From the NCBI GenBank assembly GCA_033032865.1, contig JAWHQI010000258.1, positions 992,001 through 1,056,000 on the forward strand: 64,000 bases of DNA. Reading direction: 5' to 3'. Shown piece by piece: positions 43,304 to 56,500 of this stretch. Both the position numbers and the translations under genes were made by a program. This DNA is from Dactylorhiza incarnata (Eukaryota; Streptophyta; Magnoliopsida; Asparagales; Orchidaceae). Positions within the stretch are counted from its first letter, which is position 1; each line of letters opens with the position of its first letter. The notes under the pieces were generated by a model. That model did not search any database. It saw only the letters and a list, made by a program, of their open reading frames with translations, and was not told the origin of the DNA.

Positions 43304-43509
43304 AAAATAAATTAGCAATATTTATTTACTACGGGTGCTCACAAGGGGTGGAAAAACCATGAGGCTTGACCTTAAAATGAAAGAAATCACATGGTCAGGC
43401 GGCATCGGATTTGCTCCGCGGCAAATCTACTGCGCCAATCACCGCACAAATATTTTTAAAAGGAAACAATATCTTCCCTTAGATCGCTCGTTCATCCCGA
43501 TAATACATG

Positions 43510-43665
43510 GGCTCGGTTTTGTACGACGTTGACGGTCGTGAACGCGGTGGTTATGAATCGTCGTTCGTGAACTGCCTACCTCACCTAAGTAACTTCGTCC
43601 ACTTTTATGTTCAAAATTAATTTTTTTTGGGTGAGGTCATAACTGTGTCATGTCAAACCTATATT
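43510..43665. mobile_element. Partial copy of the 24411-24618 MITE
   Basis: In opposite orientation to 24411-24618 it repeats GAACGCGGTGGTTATGAA, CGTTCGTGAAC, CCTCACCTAAG and ATGTTCAAAATTAA. Terminal repeats are weak: GGGCTCGGTTTTG near 43509, TGTCAAACC on the other side. Confidence 0.6.
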
Positions 43666-44069
43666 TTATGGGAATTTTTTTTATACGTGTAACATTCCTA
43701 CAAGATGTGTATATTTTTTACAAAATAAAAATCGTAATACCGATTCATATTTTTTACGATCATTTTAAGATCTCATATACATATATTTTGGATAAAGGTT
43801 GTAAACATATTACTATAGAAAAGATATTTTTGTTAGTGTTAAATATAACTGTATTTTCGTTACAATTATAGTTAATTGGAAAAATACAGTCCACGCCTAG
43901 AGTATGGAAAGCTACACATATAAAATGCAGTACCAAACAGCCATGATTGTTTGCCCATTGTGCCTGATTATTAGCCTTCTCAACTGTGGGCCCAACGCAC
44001 CAAAGTAACCCTTCAGGGCTGACCCACTTTCCGTTTCGTCTATCTTGTAAGCCCAAAATCTATTTTCGA

Positions 44070-44374
44070 ATGGCTGCGGCCGCAATCATTTTCTGGGTCA
44101 CGCGGGTCTCCACCTCTCTTCGTCCCTCCGTCGGAAGTTACTTCCTAACGAGCTCGATTGGGCTGTCAGTGAATTCCTCGGGGCGTTGGAGAACGATGAC
44201 AGCGGCGGCTTCAACTATTCGAGCTGTATCCGATAGGGAGACGGCACCGTACGGCTCCTGGAAGTCGCCGATCACAGCCGAAGTTGTGTCCGGCGCGGAT
44301 AAGAAGCTGGGAGGTATTGGCATTGCCGGCGACGGTCGTCTCGTATGGATTGAAACCAGGCCGGAGGAGGGAGG
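44070..44374 (+). CDS. S9 peptidase exon 1
   Basis: The ATG at 44070 ([13 protein letters not shown]) is chosen because the following 42 residues look like a transit peptide and conserved sequence starts at about residue 53 ([12 protein letters not shown]). The frame is open upstream to an ATG at 43986, and a third in-frame ATG at 44196 ([11 protein letters not shown]) would skip the transit peptide. The donor is at 44375 (GGAGG then GTAAGC). Confidence 0.88.
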
Positions 44375-47300
44375 GTAAGCATTACTGATGTCAGCCTTTG
44401 TTTGTTCTAAAACCCTTGAATTATCACTAGTATCGTGTCTTGCGCTGTCCATTAATTACTCCAGGTATTTCTGATTAGAAGTGTTCTTTTATGATCCTTA
44501 TGTAAATCAGAGTTGCCCGAGGACTTTAGCTATTCCAGCACTCCTATTACTTTTTCAGGGAGTAATTCTCTTAATATTGGTGATTGGTTTAACCTATTTT
44601 GAACCATAACTTGACTTTTTTTCTTGCATGAGATTTGTCACTTCCTCTTAATTTTTACCAGAGCTCTGCAATTCTCTGCATATTTATAGGATTTTAATTT
44701 ATTTTCTGCACTACATAGTTTAACATCTGACTCATTCATGCACTTGTTTTCTAGTAAAACCCTGCCAATAGATGCTCTACAGGAGCCTTTCCTTTTTCCA
44801 AGCGATAATATCCCAAAGACACTTCCACCTTCATCTGACCGGTTCCAAATAATTATATATAGTAGCTTGTATTTGTACACAAGCTTAGACTGTTCATGTC
44901 ACACATGTACATACTGTTATGTACTCGTACATAATCTACAATTTAGAGTGTGTACCCACATGTACATAGTTACACCATATCACAATTCACAATGCACATA
45001 TGTTTACAATTATGGAGACACCACGGGTTATACGGTTCATTGTGTACATGTGTGTACCGAACAAAAAATCTCATTTGCATATTCGCATACACCTATACTT
45101 TCACCATAGTTGTAGAGAACTATACACATGCAGACACCCATACAACTATATACAAAACAAGTATAGCTCATGTAAACAATTTTAGGCACATGTATACACA
45201 CACATACGTACGTAAAAGTATGTTCAAATAAAACAACTTTTTTACAACTTCTGCACACCTATACACACACGTCTACATGGTTACACCTGTTCACAACTAT
45301 TTATGGTTTAGACATCTGTATAGGTGTGTACATGTGTAAATAACAATAGCCCGCGTACTTAGTTTTACACGATGTAGGCATATGTACATTTATGTACATA
45401 TCAACAATACAATTACATAGTTACACACACTTGTACACAATGTAGTTATTTGCACTGGTGTGTACTGCGCACCAAACAAAAAATTTCATGTACAAAAGCA
45501 CTCACACGTTTATTTTTACTTGTAGACACCAACAAATGTTTAACAGTTGTGCAAATAAAACTAGCTGTGTATAGGTATGCACAATTATGTTCGAACAAAT
45601 AGAACTTGTGATGAGATGTATACAAAATAATAATACCTCATATACATAGTTGTACACACTAAATATGCACACACATCTATGAATATTGTACACACTTCTA
45701 CACACTTGTATAAAATACATTTGCATGCAAATGTGTACAACTATGTTTAAGTGCATTTATCAGTTCGCGCCTTTTCTCTTGTCTTGATCCCTTGTTGAGG
45801 ATCCTTTCATCGGGGAATGGAGAAAGGATCGAATCAAGAGAGTCGTGTCTTCTCTTTCTTCCCTCCACTGCCATGTGGATTTCCTATGATGAGACGAGGG
45901 ACGTAGCCTTACCATGACATCTGATACTGGAGCCCGTCATTGAAATTAACGATGGTGACTTCTAAACCCTCGGGAACATAAACAAAATAAAGTTTGCTTG
46001 TCCTAACTTACTTTTTATAGGTCATTTAAGTACACAACTTCAAAAGTAACTTGCAAATACCCGGTAAGCATAAAATTGCAAATAAGAAAGACATAATAAA
46101 AACAACCTAAAGAAGCCCTTCATGTCTGGGGTGGTATGCACGCTGGACCTTATCTCAGACACTTTTATTGGATGCCAATATGGCGTGACGGTAGGACGAC
46201 GAGGCCTTGTACGCCAAGATCTGATTTTATGTCACATTTTTATTTATGGGTGGGTTGATTCGAACCACATGCGTTTCTGTTTATTTGGGACTTGTTATTT
46301 ATACCTGGGTTCATGTTAGAATCGCGTGCATGAATAAGAGTTTTATTTGGGCATTGAGTTGTTTAGGACCCTCTCTCCAAACCATTGACTTCATCCTTCC
46401 CCTTCACGCCGAGCGGCCAACCAGATGCCCATTCCATCCTGGTGAAGCCCCCGGTAGGGCGTGATCCCAACGGCAGGATGCCGCCTGCAACGCTGCAAGC
46501 AGCCGCGTCCCGTCCGGGGGTTGTTCCCAGCATCCAGTGCTGGTGGCTTTCCATCACTGGCCTCCAACAACCTTGCTCTGCTTCTCGATGCCCCCCTTCG
46601 GTTGCCGCGGAAAGGCTCCAACCTTTGAGTCCATCATAGGTCACCATCGAGGATCAAGGAGAAAACACCATTTCCATAGTCCTTGTCTCCTACCCCCATA
46701 ACATCATGTCCCGTGTATCGTTCCCACGCACGGGCCTGTGATAGGCCCACTTTGGACTTGGCCTTCCTCTTGTATGACGTGCGCTAGAGTGCATCCACAA
46801 CATTTCTCTATAAGTTGTACTAGCCTGTAGATAGTTTCTCTTTATTACACTTCCTATTCTTTTCTTCTCCTTATATTTTCATTCTGATCCACATTTTGTA
46901 TATTTGTTTTGCTCTATCTTTACGTGTCATAATGTAACTATAGCTCTATCATTGTATAATCTAATTTATTCGGTGCAAATACTTGTATGTTTCTTAGCCT
47001 TTCAGAAGTGTGCATGCCGAAATCTCATATGTTGTAGCATTATATCTATTTAATTTTAGTATTGAAATGGTTCAGGCGTGCTGTTCTTGTTAAAGAACCA
47101 GAAAAATCAGGAGATAAGCCTATTGACATCATCCCTTCACAATTTGCTGCAAGGACCTTGGCCCAAGAATATGGAGGGGGTGCTTTTTCTGTCTTTGAGA
47201 ATATGGTGATATTCTCAAACTATAAAGACCAACGACTGTTCAAACAAACTATTGGAGGTGAATTTTGGGAATCTTAATTGTCGTTTGCAAACTGACTAAG

Positions 47301-47535
47301 TTAGTATTACTATCTATTTTTTTAAGAAAATTCATGCCCTGCTTTCTAAATTTAGTTTTCCTTTTGAATCTCATGCTAGTAGATTATTGTAACTTGGATA
47401 TCACCGGTTGAGTTGCTTTGAAATGACAGTGTAAGATTTTACAGAAGCATGTGTTATATTTATTTGAAGCAATTAAAAGTCATGCACGATCATTCTAACT
47501 AGATGTGAAATCACTGTAATTGATGTGTTTCATTT

Positions 47536-47576
<41 letters not shown>

Positions 47577-50500
47577 GTTTAACTACTATATAGAAGAAGT
47601 TGCCTTTGTTGCAACATTCAAAATTGCCAAATATAGCCTCATTCTTTTACTCCAATGACTTAACATATATTATAAAAAAATGGAAATTCATAAAATATAA
47701 TGACTATTTGTGTAATTACACAAAATTCCTATAATAAAAATAATAATGGAAATACATAATATCCAAAAGTTTTTAGTAGACCTCATAAACCTACAATGGT
47801 AGGTTATCATTAGGCCTACAAAACTAATTTTAAAATATAATGACTCACTTTAAAATGATTTTTTGTTGAAATATAAATGTTTTTGAAAAAAATAATCATA
47901 AAATATTGATGTATATTTTTTTACGGTCATTTTGAGTACTCATATGTATATGTTGCGGGCGAAGCCCGCCGTTTCCGGCCGGGTACTGTCGAATGCGGGT
48001 GCAGCCCGCCGTTTCCGGCCGGGTACTGTCGAATGCGGGTGCAGCCCGCTAAGAGTCAGCGAGCCCGTGTGAAGCCCGTGCGAGCATCTTCGCACGGACT
48101 TTATGCGGGCGAAGCCCGCATTGATGCGGCCGAAGGCCGCCCGAGAGCATCGAGCACGGGCGTAGCCCGTGCGAAGATGCTCGTATATATATATATATTG
48201 TTTGTACATGCGGATGAGGTGTCTCTAGACTCCAATACTAATGGTGGATAGAGTGTACTTAGGCTCTGTTTGGCGCGGCTGCAGCGACTGGAGAAGCAGT
48301 GGGGGGAAACAGTGGTGGAATAATCAGCTGTTCTGCAGAGTGGTGGCTGAATCTGTGAATCTGTTTGGAAGAACAGCTGTTGCAGTGCTGTTTCAAACGA
48401 AGAAGCTGTTAAGCTGTTTGGTAAAACAGCTGTGCGTTTTGAATTTTTTTTTTGAAATTAGAGATAAACAACAATTAATTATAATAAATTAACTTAGTGT
48501 ACATAAATAGTAAGCACTTTGATATTCTACCATAAAATAAAACACACTAATTAATAGGTTTTTCCAAGACAAAACTCGTAAATGTGATCCGCCTCGAACA
48601 TGCATCAACGCTTTCGATCATCGAACCTCAACTGCATAGTAAAATAGTAATGTAATTAATCAATTATATAATTTTATAGGTAATATAGTTTACAAAATTA
48701 AAACCCTTAATGTTTCATACCGGTGATATTCTGTCAGTTGATCCGCTATGAAGTCCCTGATATTCGACATTTCAGTAGCTCCCGTTCCTTCAAATGTACT
48801 AGGTGCAATATTCGGGTTTGGATCAATTGTTCTTGGACGATTGTTTGGTCGTAGTTCGTACGCCTCTGCATGAACAAAGCTTTCGTTCCCATCACATACA
48901 TCGAACTCTGGGTCAGAACGTGATGGATGTCGTCTAATGAAGTTATGTAGGGCCATCGTACCGACCACAACGACACACTGCTTTGAAAAATCAAACGGAG
49001 GCATTTTGCTTAGTATGCCCCATTTCTTCTTCCATACACCAAAGCTCCTTTCGATCACACTACGGAGCGAGGAGTGTGCCTTATTAAATATCATGAAACT
49101 AAGGATCAGTAGGAGCTATGATGTCCATGGACAGATTAGTCAGAGCACGAAGTCCGATCATGAATAACCGACTTATAGTCTCCGTAGAATGTTGAAATCG
49201 TTCACTTGCTTTCCTGAATGTTTCATTGTGACCCAAAATATATACTGTGATTGCCAATATATCACTAGCTTGAGTTCTTTGTGTACCCTTTAACCCGTGA
49301 GTATGTTCTAACAGTGCTAGCAAATAAAAAAAAATACACTTTGTCATTCGAAACATGTTGTGAAACCTCACAGGATGTCCCAAAAATAATTCACGTATCC
49401 ATTTGTGCCCGGTCTGAGAGGATGTCATGCAAGGAGTTTTATCAGAAAATAAAGAGGCATACTCAGTGATCACACATACACTAGATGCCACGAGGTTGAC
49501 AAAGTGAGCACATTCCTGCTGACGAGTTTCATAATTATTTAATACAAGTTCTTCATCATCATTTATGTTTAGATCATCATCATGATTCCCTGTTGCCATT
49601 ATAGTAGCCTAACAATATGAAACAATAATCATTATCAATATTTCGAAATAACAGTATGCAACATAGAAATAACATAGAAGTTTCAAATTTCGAAGTAGCA
49701 AAATAGGAATAACATAGTGGCTCTTGAGCAAAATAGGAATAACATAGAAAAAAGACATCATTTAAGTGAGTTCATGTAGTGGGTCTTGAGCCATTCCACC
49801 CTCCTATCCTCTGGTATACTCAGGAATGTCACTCGATTCACCGGGGTTTGGAATGGACTGTAGCAAAATGATAAATCATTCTGTCCTCAAAGATCTCTGG
49901 ATATTTCTCTAGTTCCTGAATAGCCTCTCGCAGTAGATATATGCTTGGTGGAACTACGGGTGCTGCAACACGCTGCATAATAACATCAGAAGAGGAACAT
50001 AACTTCTCAACATGTGATAGCATAAGCTGTTTTACCCCCATATCCAGTTTCTTCCCCTTGCGTTTTCTTTTTGAATTAACTCCGCTTTGGGAACTTTGAC
50101 CAGGTGTAGCTGAGCCAATATCATCACTTGCAAAAGTTTGTGTGTTATTTTGTTCTGTGATAGGGTCATCATCCCCTGATAAGGTGTCCGGCTGGGAGAA
50201 AAGAGAAGGCAACTCTCCAGACGAAGGCATCCATACATTATCTCCTGTAGCAACAACCAAGCTGAACATTTTCTCTAATTTCTCTTCAAGATCTGGAGGT
50301 ATACCAGCAGACCGGAATTTCTTCGCATTAGGGATCATCTACAAAATTGAATAAGTGTTAGACATGGAAAATATTAATTTCAATATGTGAAATATAAAAA
50401 TCTACATAGTAACTAACCTCAATTCTTTCCTTCCATCAATCATCGGAAGCGTCTATTGTCCGTTTAGTAGGGTTCCAACCAAGCCCAGTCTCGCCTCTTT

Positions 50501-53500
50501 TAAGTTCACGCCATAATTTCCAATCACGTTTCAGTTGATCCCACTTGTTTTTCATTTGTGCACGACTGTACTCTAAACCGGTGCGCTCTTTAAGGTGTTT
50601 CATCAAATTGACCCAACCCTCTTTATTGAAATGAGTGGTTGGTCTATTCCCTAAATCTATCTCCTGGATACACAGATCACAAAACAAAAGAACATGGGAT
50701 GACTCCCAATTGGCCGATATTCCACCATCTTTTGATATTACCATCTATTGGACCAAACATACAAAGCACTCAAAGTAAGATTACAAAACATTAAAGTAAT
50801 AATAACAACACTGCATTTCTTATAATAACAACACAACATTTGGGTGCTCGAACAACACAGTCATATGATATACAAATTAGCACAATTCATGCATCGACCT
50901 TCACTACTTCTAATGGCCCTAATAGATTACACGACATAGATCATAACAGATTACACGACATAGATCATAACAGACATGAAGATCTCTCTATATGCATCTG
51001 TCCCTAATATAGTTCACTGTAAATCTGCATCCAGTAAAGCACAAAAACCTCTTCTAGATGAAATTTGGCATCCCTCTACACATCCAGTCTCCTCAGCGAT
51101 ATGAGGTTAGAGGAGAAAATCATCAACATCCTCCTCCCCATAAGATTTATCAAATCATATCACATATCAAGAAGCAATCAACAAAAAATTCGGAAAATCA
51201 TGAACTGGGGATAGCAGAAATCGAAGCAATGGTGAGAAGATGTCGAAGCAAAGGCAAAAACAGGAGAAAATGCTCCCAATAATACAGCAAGCGAAGAAAA
51301 TAGTTACCTTGCGATAAGTAAATCGCCGCAGGGGATAGGGAGAGATGTCGACTCCGGCACGCGAGGAAGAAAGGGGGAGAAGCGTTGCTTGCAGTCGACT
51401 CCGGCACGCGAGGAAGAAAGGGGGAGATCTAGCGCTGCTTGCAGTCGACGGACGGTTCCGGCACGCGAGGAAGAAAGGGGGAGAGATGATCGTTCCGCTG
51501 GAGGAGTCTCGCTAGGGCAGGCGCAAGAGAGGGCAAATCGAGAATCGCGGAGGGAGCGCGTCCCGCTGCTTGCAGTCGTGAGTCCAATAGCACGACTCGC
51601 GAATCGCGAATATTTGCGATTGAACGGCGGGGGCGGTTTGAACTGCGGCCTTAAAATTTCTGTTTGGCGGGGTGTTTTATAAATCTGCGGTGTGCAGCTC
51701 CCTAAACGCCCCGCCAAACAGAGCCTTACTGTAGTCAAGTCAAAAGCGAAGTCAAACAGTAGTTGGGTCTGAGTGTGGTTTGATAATATCTCTTCACTTT
51801 AGCTTAATTTTATATTGAATAATTTGTTTGTTTATTGCGTAGGTTTGCTCAGAAAATTACTTAAAAAATGAGTTTGTTTCGTTTAGAGCTTTTTTAATCA
51901 TGCTTTAAAGGTTGTATCATTTTATTGTTTACTTTCCAACCTTGAATAAAGGTTGTATCATTTTATAAGAAGCTTCTTAAGAATGGTTTAGTTTAGTTTC
52001 ATGGTCTAAGAAAACGTTGATTTTTAAATTATATGATTAATGTGTATTATATGTTGGTTTATCCCTTTGAATGATCATAACATGGTAAATAAACTAACTT
52101 TGAGATAATTAATTTACATAAACTTCAGGCTTTAATTATCAGCCTCATCCTAAGGATCACCCAACTATTTGAGCCGGTTTTATGATTCTTCTACCCGACT
52201 TTCTTATTAGCCACTATATGATGGATTTAAATTTAGTATGTGCAGTATTTTCACAATTCCTAGCCATGGTATCATTGATTTACAACATTTCTTTATATGC
52301 CTTTAAAGTAATCACTTCTCCTAGTTTTTCATTTTACATGCCTAATCACTTGATTTATATTTGAGTGCCTTATCTTCCATAATTTCTATTTCCATATTGT
52401 TTTCATTTAAATATGGTCTTGATTTATTACATGACCATCTTTACATTCTTTTCTCCCACACCTAATTTTTGTGTCGATAAATTTTTGTAGCTATATAACA
52501 CGTTAGATTTTTATGGAATATAACCACCATCTATGAGGGAGTGTTGGATATTTTATGTGCTTATTTTTGTACAAGGGTAAAATGTATAATCAAGTTATAC
52601 TGTATTAAAGTTTTGAAGAACCTTAAGCTTTCCTGATGAAGGATGCATCGTGGACGGAACTAACGCGACAGGAGGAACTCCCGGCGAGACCGGAATCGCT
52701 TGGCTTGAGAAGATCGACCCGCTTTGGAAGCCTCGGGCCGTTTAATTATTTTCGTAGCATGTGCTGATCTCTATTTTTGGTTTTGCATGTTTATTTTGCT
52801 TTCTTTGCTTGGTGTGCTGTCAGCGGGTGTGCTAATAGTTGTGGTTTTCCCCTCGTGGTATAAGAGGCGGGATATCTTATGTTGTACTCAGTTTTTGGAT
52901 GATTAAAAAGTTGCACTGTTTGCCCTAGCCGTCTTCCCCTCTCCGTGCGAGAGAAACCCGTCCGGAAGGACTCGCCCGTCGCCCGTTTTCCCCTCTTCCC
53001 GTGAGGAAGGTTACCGGCCGGAAGGCTCCACCCCAGTTCCGGCCTGCTCCTACGCCAGTTGGTATCAGAGGAGTACCCGTCGACTTCTACGCTCGACGCC
53101 GCATCCTCCCCTCGCGCGCGCCCGCCGATCCCGTTGTCTTCCTCGCTCGACGCTGCAGCCACCGTTCCCGTCGTCTTCCTCGCTCGACGCTGCAGCCCCG
53201 ATCCCGTCGACTTCCCCTCGCGCGCGCCCGCCGATCCCGCCGACTCCTTCGCTCGGCTTCTGCGTTCGACGCAGCAGTCCGGTTCCGTCTTCGGCGCGCT
53301 CCCCTGTCCTGCAGATGGCCGACAACCAGCGTGACGACACCGACTTATGGGCGGCCATCAATGGCATCACCGCCCAACTCGCCACCCTCACCGCCGCCCT
53401 CGGCGACCTGCAGCCAGGCCGCAACCCGCACCCTCCTCCCGCCGACGCCAACGCTCCAGCTGATCGATATTTTGGCCGGCAATACCGTCGTGGCCGCGTA

Positions 53501-56500
53501 CCGCCGGCTGCCCCGCCCCTCAATCCAACCCTCTCCGAGTCCAGCTCCGACGAGGATCCCCCCGATGGCGGCAACCCTCCTCGCTGGGGTGACCAACAAC
53601 CTAATTACCAACCGGGTTACCGACTGCGCGCGGACATTCCCCACTTTCACGGCAACCTGGGCATCGAGGACTTCCTCGATTGGATCTCGGAGGTCGAACG
53701 TTTCTTTGAAATAGCCGAGATCGACGATCGCCGCCAAGTGAAGATGGTCGCTTACCGCCTTAAATCCGGCGCGGCGGTTTGGTGGGACCAACTTCAACTC
53801 AATCGCAACCGCCAAGGCAAGGCCCCCGTTCGCACGTGGCTGAAGATGAAGAAATTGTTGCGGAACAGATTCCTCCCACCCGACTACGACCAGCACTTGT
53901 TTCAGTTCTACCAGAGTTGTTCGCAAGGAACTCGTACGGTGACGGAGTACCTGGCGGAGATAAGCCGACTCGCGGACCGCAACGGCCTAACCGAGACGGA
54001 TGGCCAACGTGTTGCTCGTTTCCTACATGGGCTACGTCCCTCCCTACGGGAGAAGATTGGATTGCATGTTTTGCGCACGGTGGATGAGGCTTACAACATG
54101 GCCCTCAAGGCGGAGCAAATGGAGAAGACAGCAATGCCGGTACACCGCGCGGCCTCTCGCCGTCCGTGGACAGATTCTTCGGGTTCTAGCAGCCGGGACA
54201 CTACCGGCAAGGAGATTGCGGACCGGGTGCCGGCCTCCTCCTCCGCACCTAAGGGTCGGGCACCTGACCGCGCACCACCGGGCGCATGTTTTAAATGCCA
54301 GCAACTTGGTCACTTCGCCTCCCGTTGCCCCCTGCTTCGCCAGCCCGTCCACACTGTAGCCCCGGACGAGGAGAGGGAGGACGACGACGGGGAGGCCGAT
54401 GAAGTCATTGATGAGTATGACGAGGACGGCGAGTTCGCCGCCTGCGTGGTTCATCGTCTACTTCTTACACCACGGCTGGACGAACACGTCCAACGTTGCA
54501 ATGTTTTTCGGAGCTACTGCAACATCAAGGGGAAGATCTGTGACGTCCTGATTGACAACGGCAGCTGCGAGAATTTTGTTGCGAGCCGGTTGGTCTCCTA
54601 CTTGCAGCTAGCGACCGAGCCGCACCCACACCCCTACTCCATCGGATGGATCCAGCGCGGCCCGTCAGTACGAGTCACCCACCGCTCTCACGTTCCTGTT
54701 GCCATTGGGAAGCACTACCGGGCAGACGTTTGGTGCGATGTCGTGGAGATGGACGCGAGCCACCTACTCTTGGGGCGGCCGTGGCAATATGACACAGATG
54801 TTTCATATAAGGGCCGCGAGAATGTATACTCCTTCACTTGGGCGGGCAAGAAGATACAGATTATTGCCCGGGTCGGAGGGAAACCCGAAGCCAGTCCGCC
54901 TTCAGATAAAGGGCGTAGTCTGTTGGTGATGCACGAAGACCCCTCACTGTTTGAGCAAGACGTTGCGGAGGCCAAGGAAGTTGTGGCCCTCGTCTCCTAC
55001 GGGTTGTGCGCCACTAGCGAGCAGGAGGCGGAAACCGCACCCCCGGACGTGCGAGCGCTGCTGCACGAGTTCCGAGCCATCACGACGGCGGACTTACCCG
55101 ACCATCCCCCTCCTTCGGGATATACAGCACCAGATCGACCTCATTCCGGGAGCTAGCCTTCCGAACTTGCCTCACTACCGCATGAATCCCAAGGAGCATG
55201 ACATCTTGCGTGCAAAGGTGGAAGAGTTGCTGAAGAAGGGATTCATCTCCGAGAGCCTCAGCCCCTGTGGGGTCCCGGCCCTCTTAGTCCCCAAAAAGGA
55301 CGGTTCTTGGAGAATGTGCGTCGACAGTCGCGCGATCAACCGGATCACCATCAAGTACTCATTTCCCATTCCTCGCCTTGATGACATGTTGGACATGTTA
55401 GATGGTTCACAGTTCTTCTCAAAGATAGATCTTCGCAGCGGATACCACTAAATCCGCATCAAGCCGGGTGACGAGTGGAAGACGGCTTTCAAAACGCCGG
55501 ACGGCCTCTTCGAGTGGAAGGTAATGCCTTTTGGATTATCCAACGCTCCAAGTACGTTTATGCGCCTCATGACACAGGTACTGCGACCATTTCTGGGAAA
55601 GTCGGTTGTCGTCTATTTTGACGACATATTGATCTTTAGCAAGAGCAGAGCGGAGCATCTGTCGCATCTTCGTGCTGTATTGGAGGTGTTGGCGGAGCAC
55701 AAACTGTTTATTCACCTCAAGAAGTGTACCTTTCTCGCTCCGCGGCTGAACTTTTTGGGCTTCATTGTGGGCGCGGACGGCATCCGGGTTGATGAGGAAA
55801 AGATCCAGGCGATCCGAGATTGGCCGGCTCCGACGACGCTAACGGAGTTGCGGTCGTTCCACGGCCTGGCCACATTCTACCGGCGGTTCATCCGTGACTT
55901 CAGCACCCTTACAGCGCCGATGACCGATTGTTTGAAGAAGGGGCGGTTCCTTTGGGGAGATGAGGCCAGTCGCTCCTTCGACTTGATCAAACAGAAGCTT
56001 AGCTCGGCCCCGGTCTTGGCGCTACCCAGCTTTGATAAGCTCTTTGAGGTGCAGAGTGATGCCAGTGGCATTGGTATAGGAGCGGTCCTCTCCCAAGACA
56101 AGCGGCCAGTTGCAAAGACATTATTCTAGAGCATGTACACTAGGGAATTCCTGTTTGGGAAGCGAATGCATGACCAATTGGTCTGTCACCAATTAATAGA
56201 ATTCGAGCCACGTGGTTTAAGAAGTCTACTATATAGATCATTTTTCTTGTTATTCGAAATTGTGTTATGACATTGTCTGCTTAATTTTATGGAAGTGGAA
56301 GTTTGAAAAAATTCAAAGGAATTTACCCGAAAAAGGAATACGATGACTGTCATAGAGACATAGAATAAGCATGGACAATCCAAAACTGACCAGATGATGA
56401 CTTGAGCAACAGGGAGACTCGAGCTTGGTGTGTGTACTTAAGAAGGTTTTGGCAGAGAGCGCTGAGCATCAGCATGATAGAAATTTACTGTTAGAAGGGG

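Larger units (their letters stand above)
48262..51725 (-). mobile_element. PIF/Harbinger DNA transposon, internally deleted, in intron 2
   Basis: Terminal inverted repeats GGCTCTGTTTGGCG (both ends, extended to about 18 bases with one mismatch) are flanked by exact TTA duplications at 48259-48261 and 51726-51728. On the minus strand it carries the two genes typical of the superfamily, an ORF1 with a Myb/SANT-like domain (49838-50744) and a transposase (48690-49599). The transposase has lost its central catalytic part, and ORF1 has a premature TGA. It lies antisense to the host gene. Confidence 0.93.
52630..56128 (+). mobile_element. Truncated Ty3 chromovirus in intron 2
   Basis: A 5' LTR end (about 52630-53057, start uncertain) is followed by the primer site, gag-protease and most of RT up to the start of RNase H. 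Then the element stops: remaining RNase H, integrase and 3' LTR are absent. It lies in the same direction as the host gene. Confidence 0.85.

Noticed and set aside
43680..43830. Another full Helitron copy
   Set aside because: Only the ATTTTTTACGATCATTTTAA phrase resembles H3 and H4; no GC hairpins or ends.
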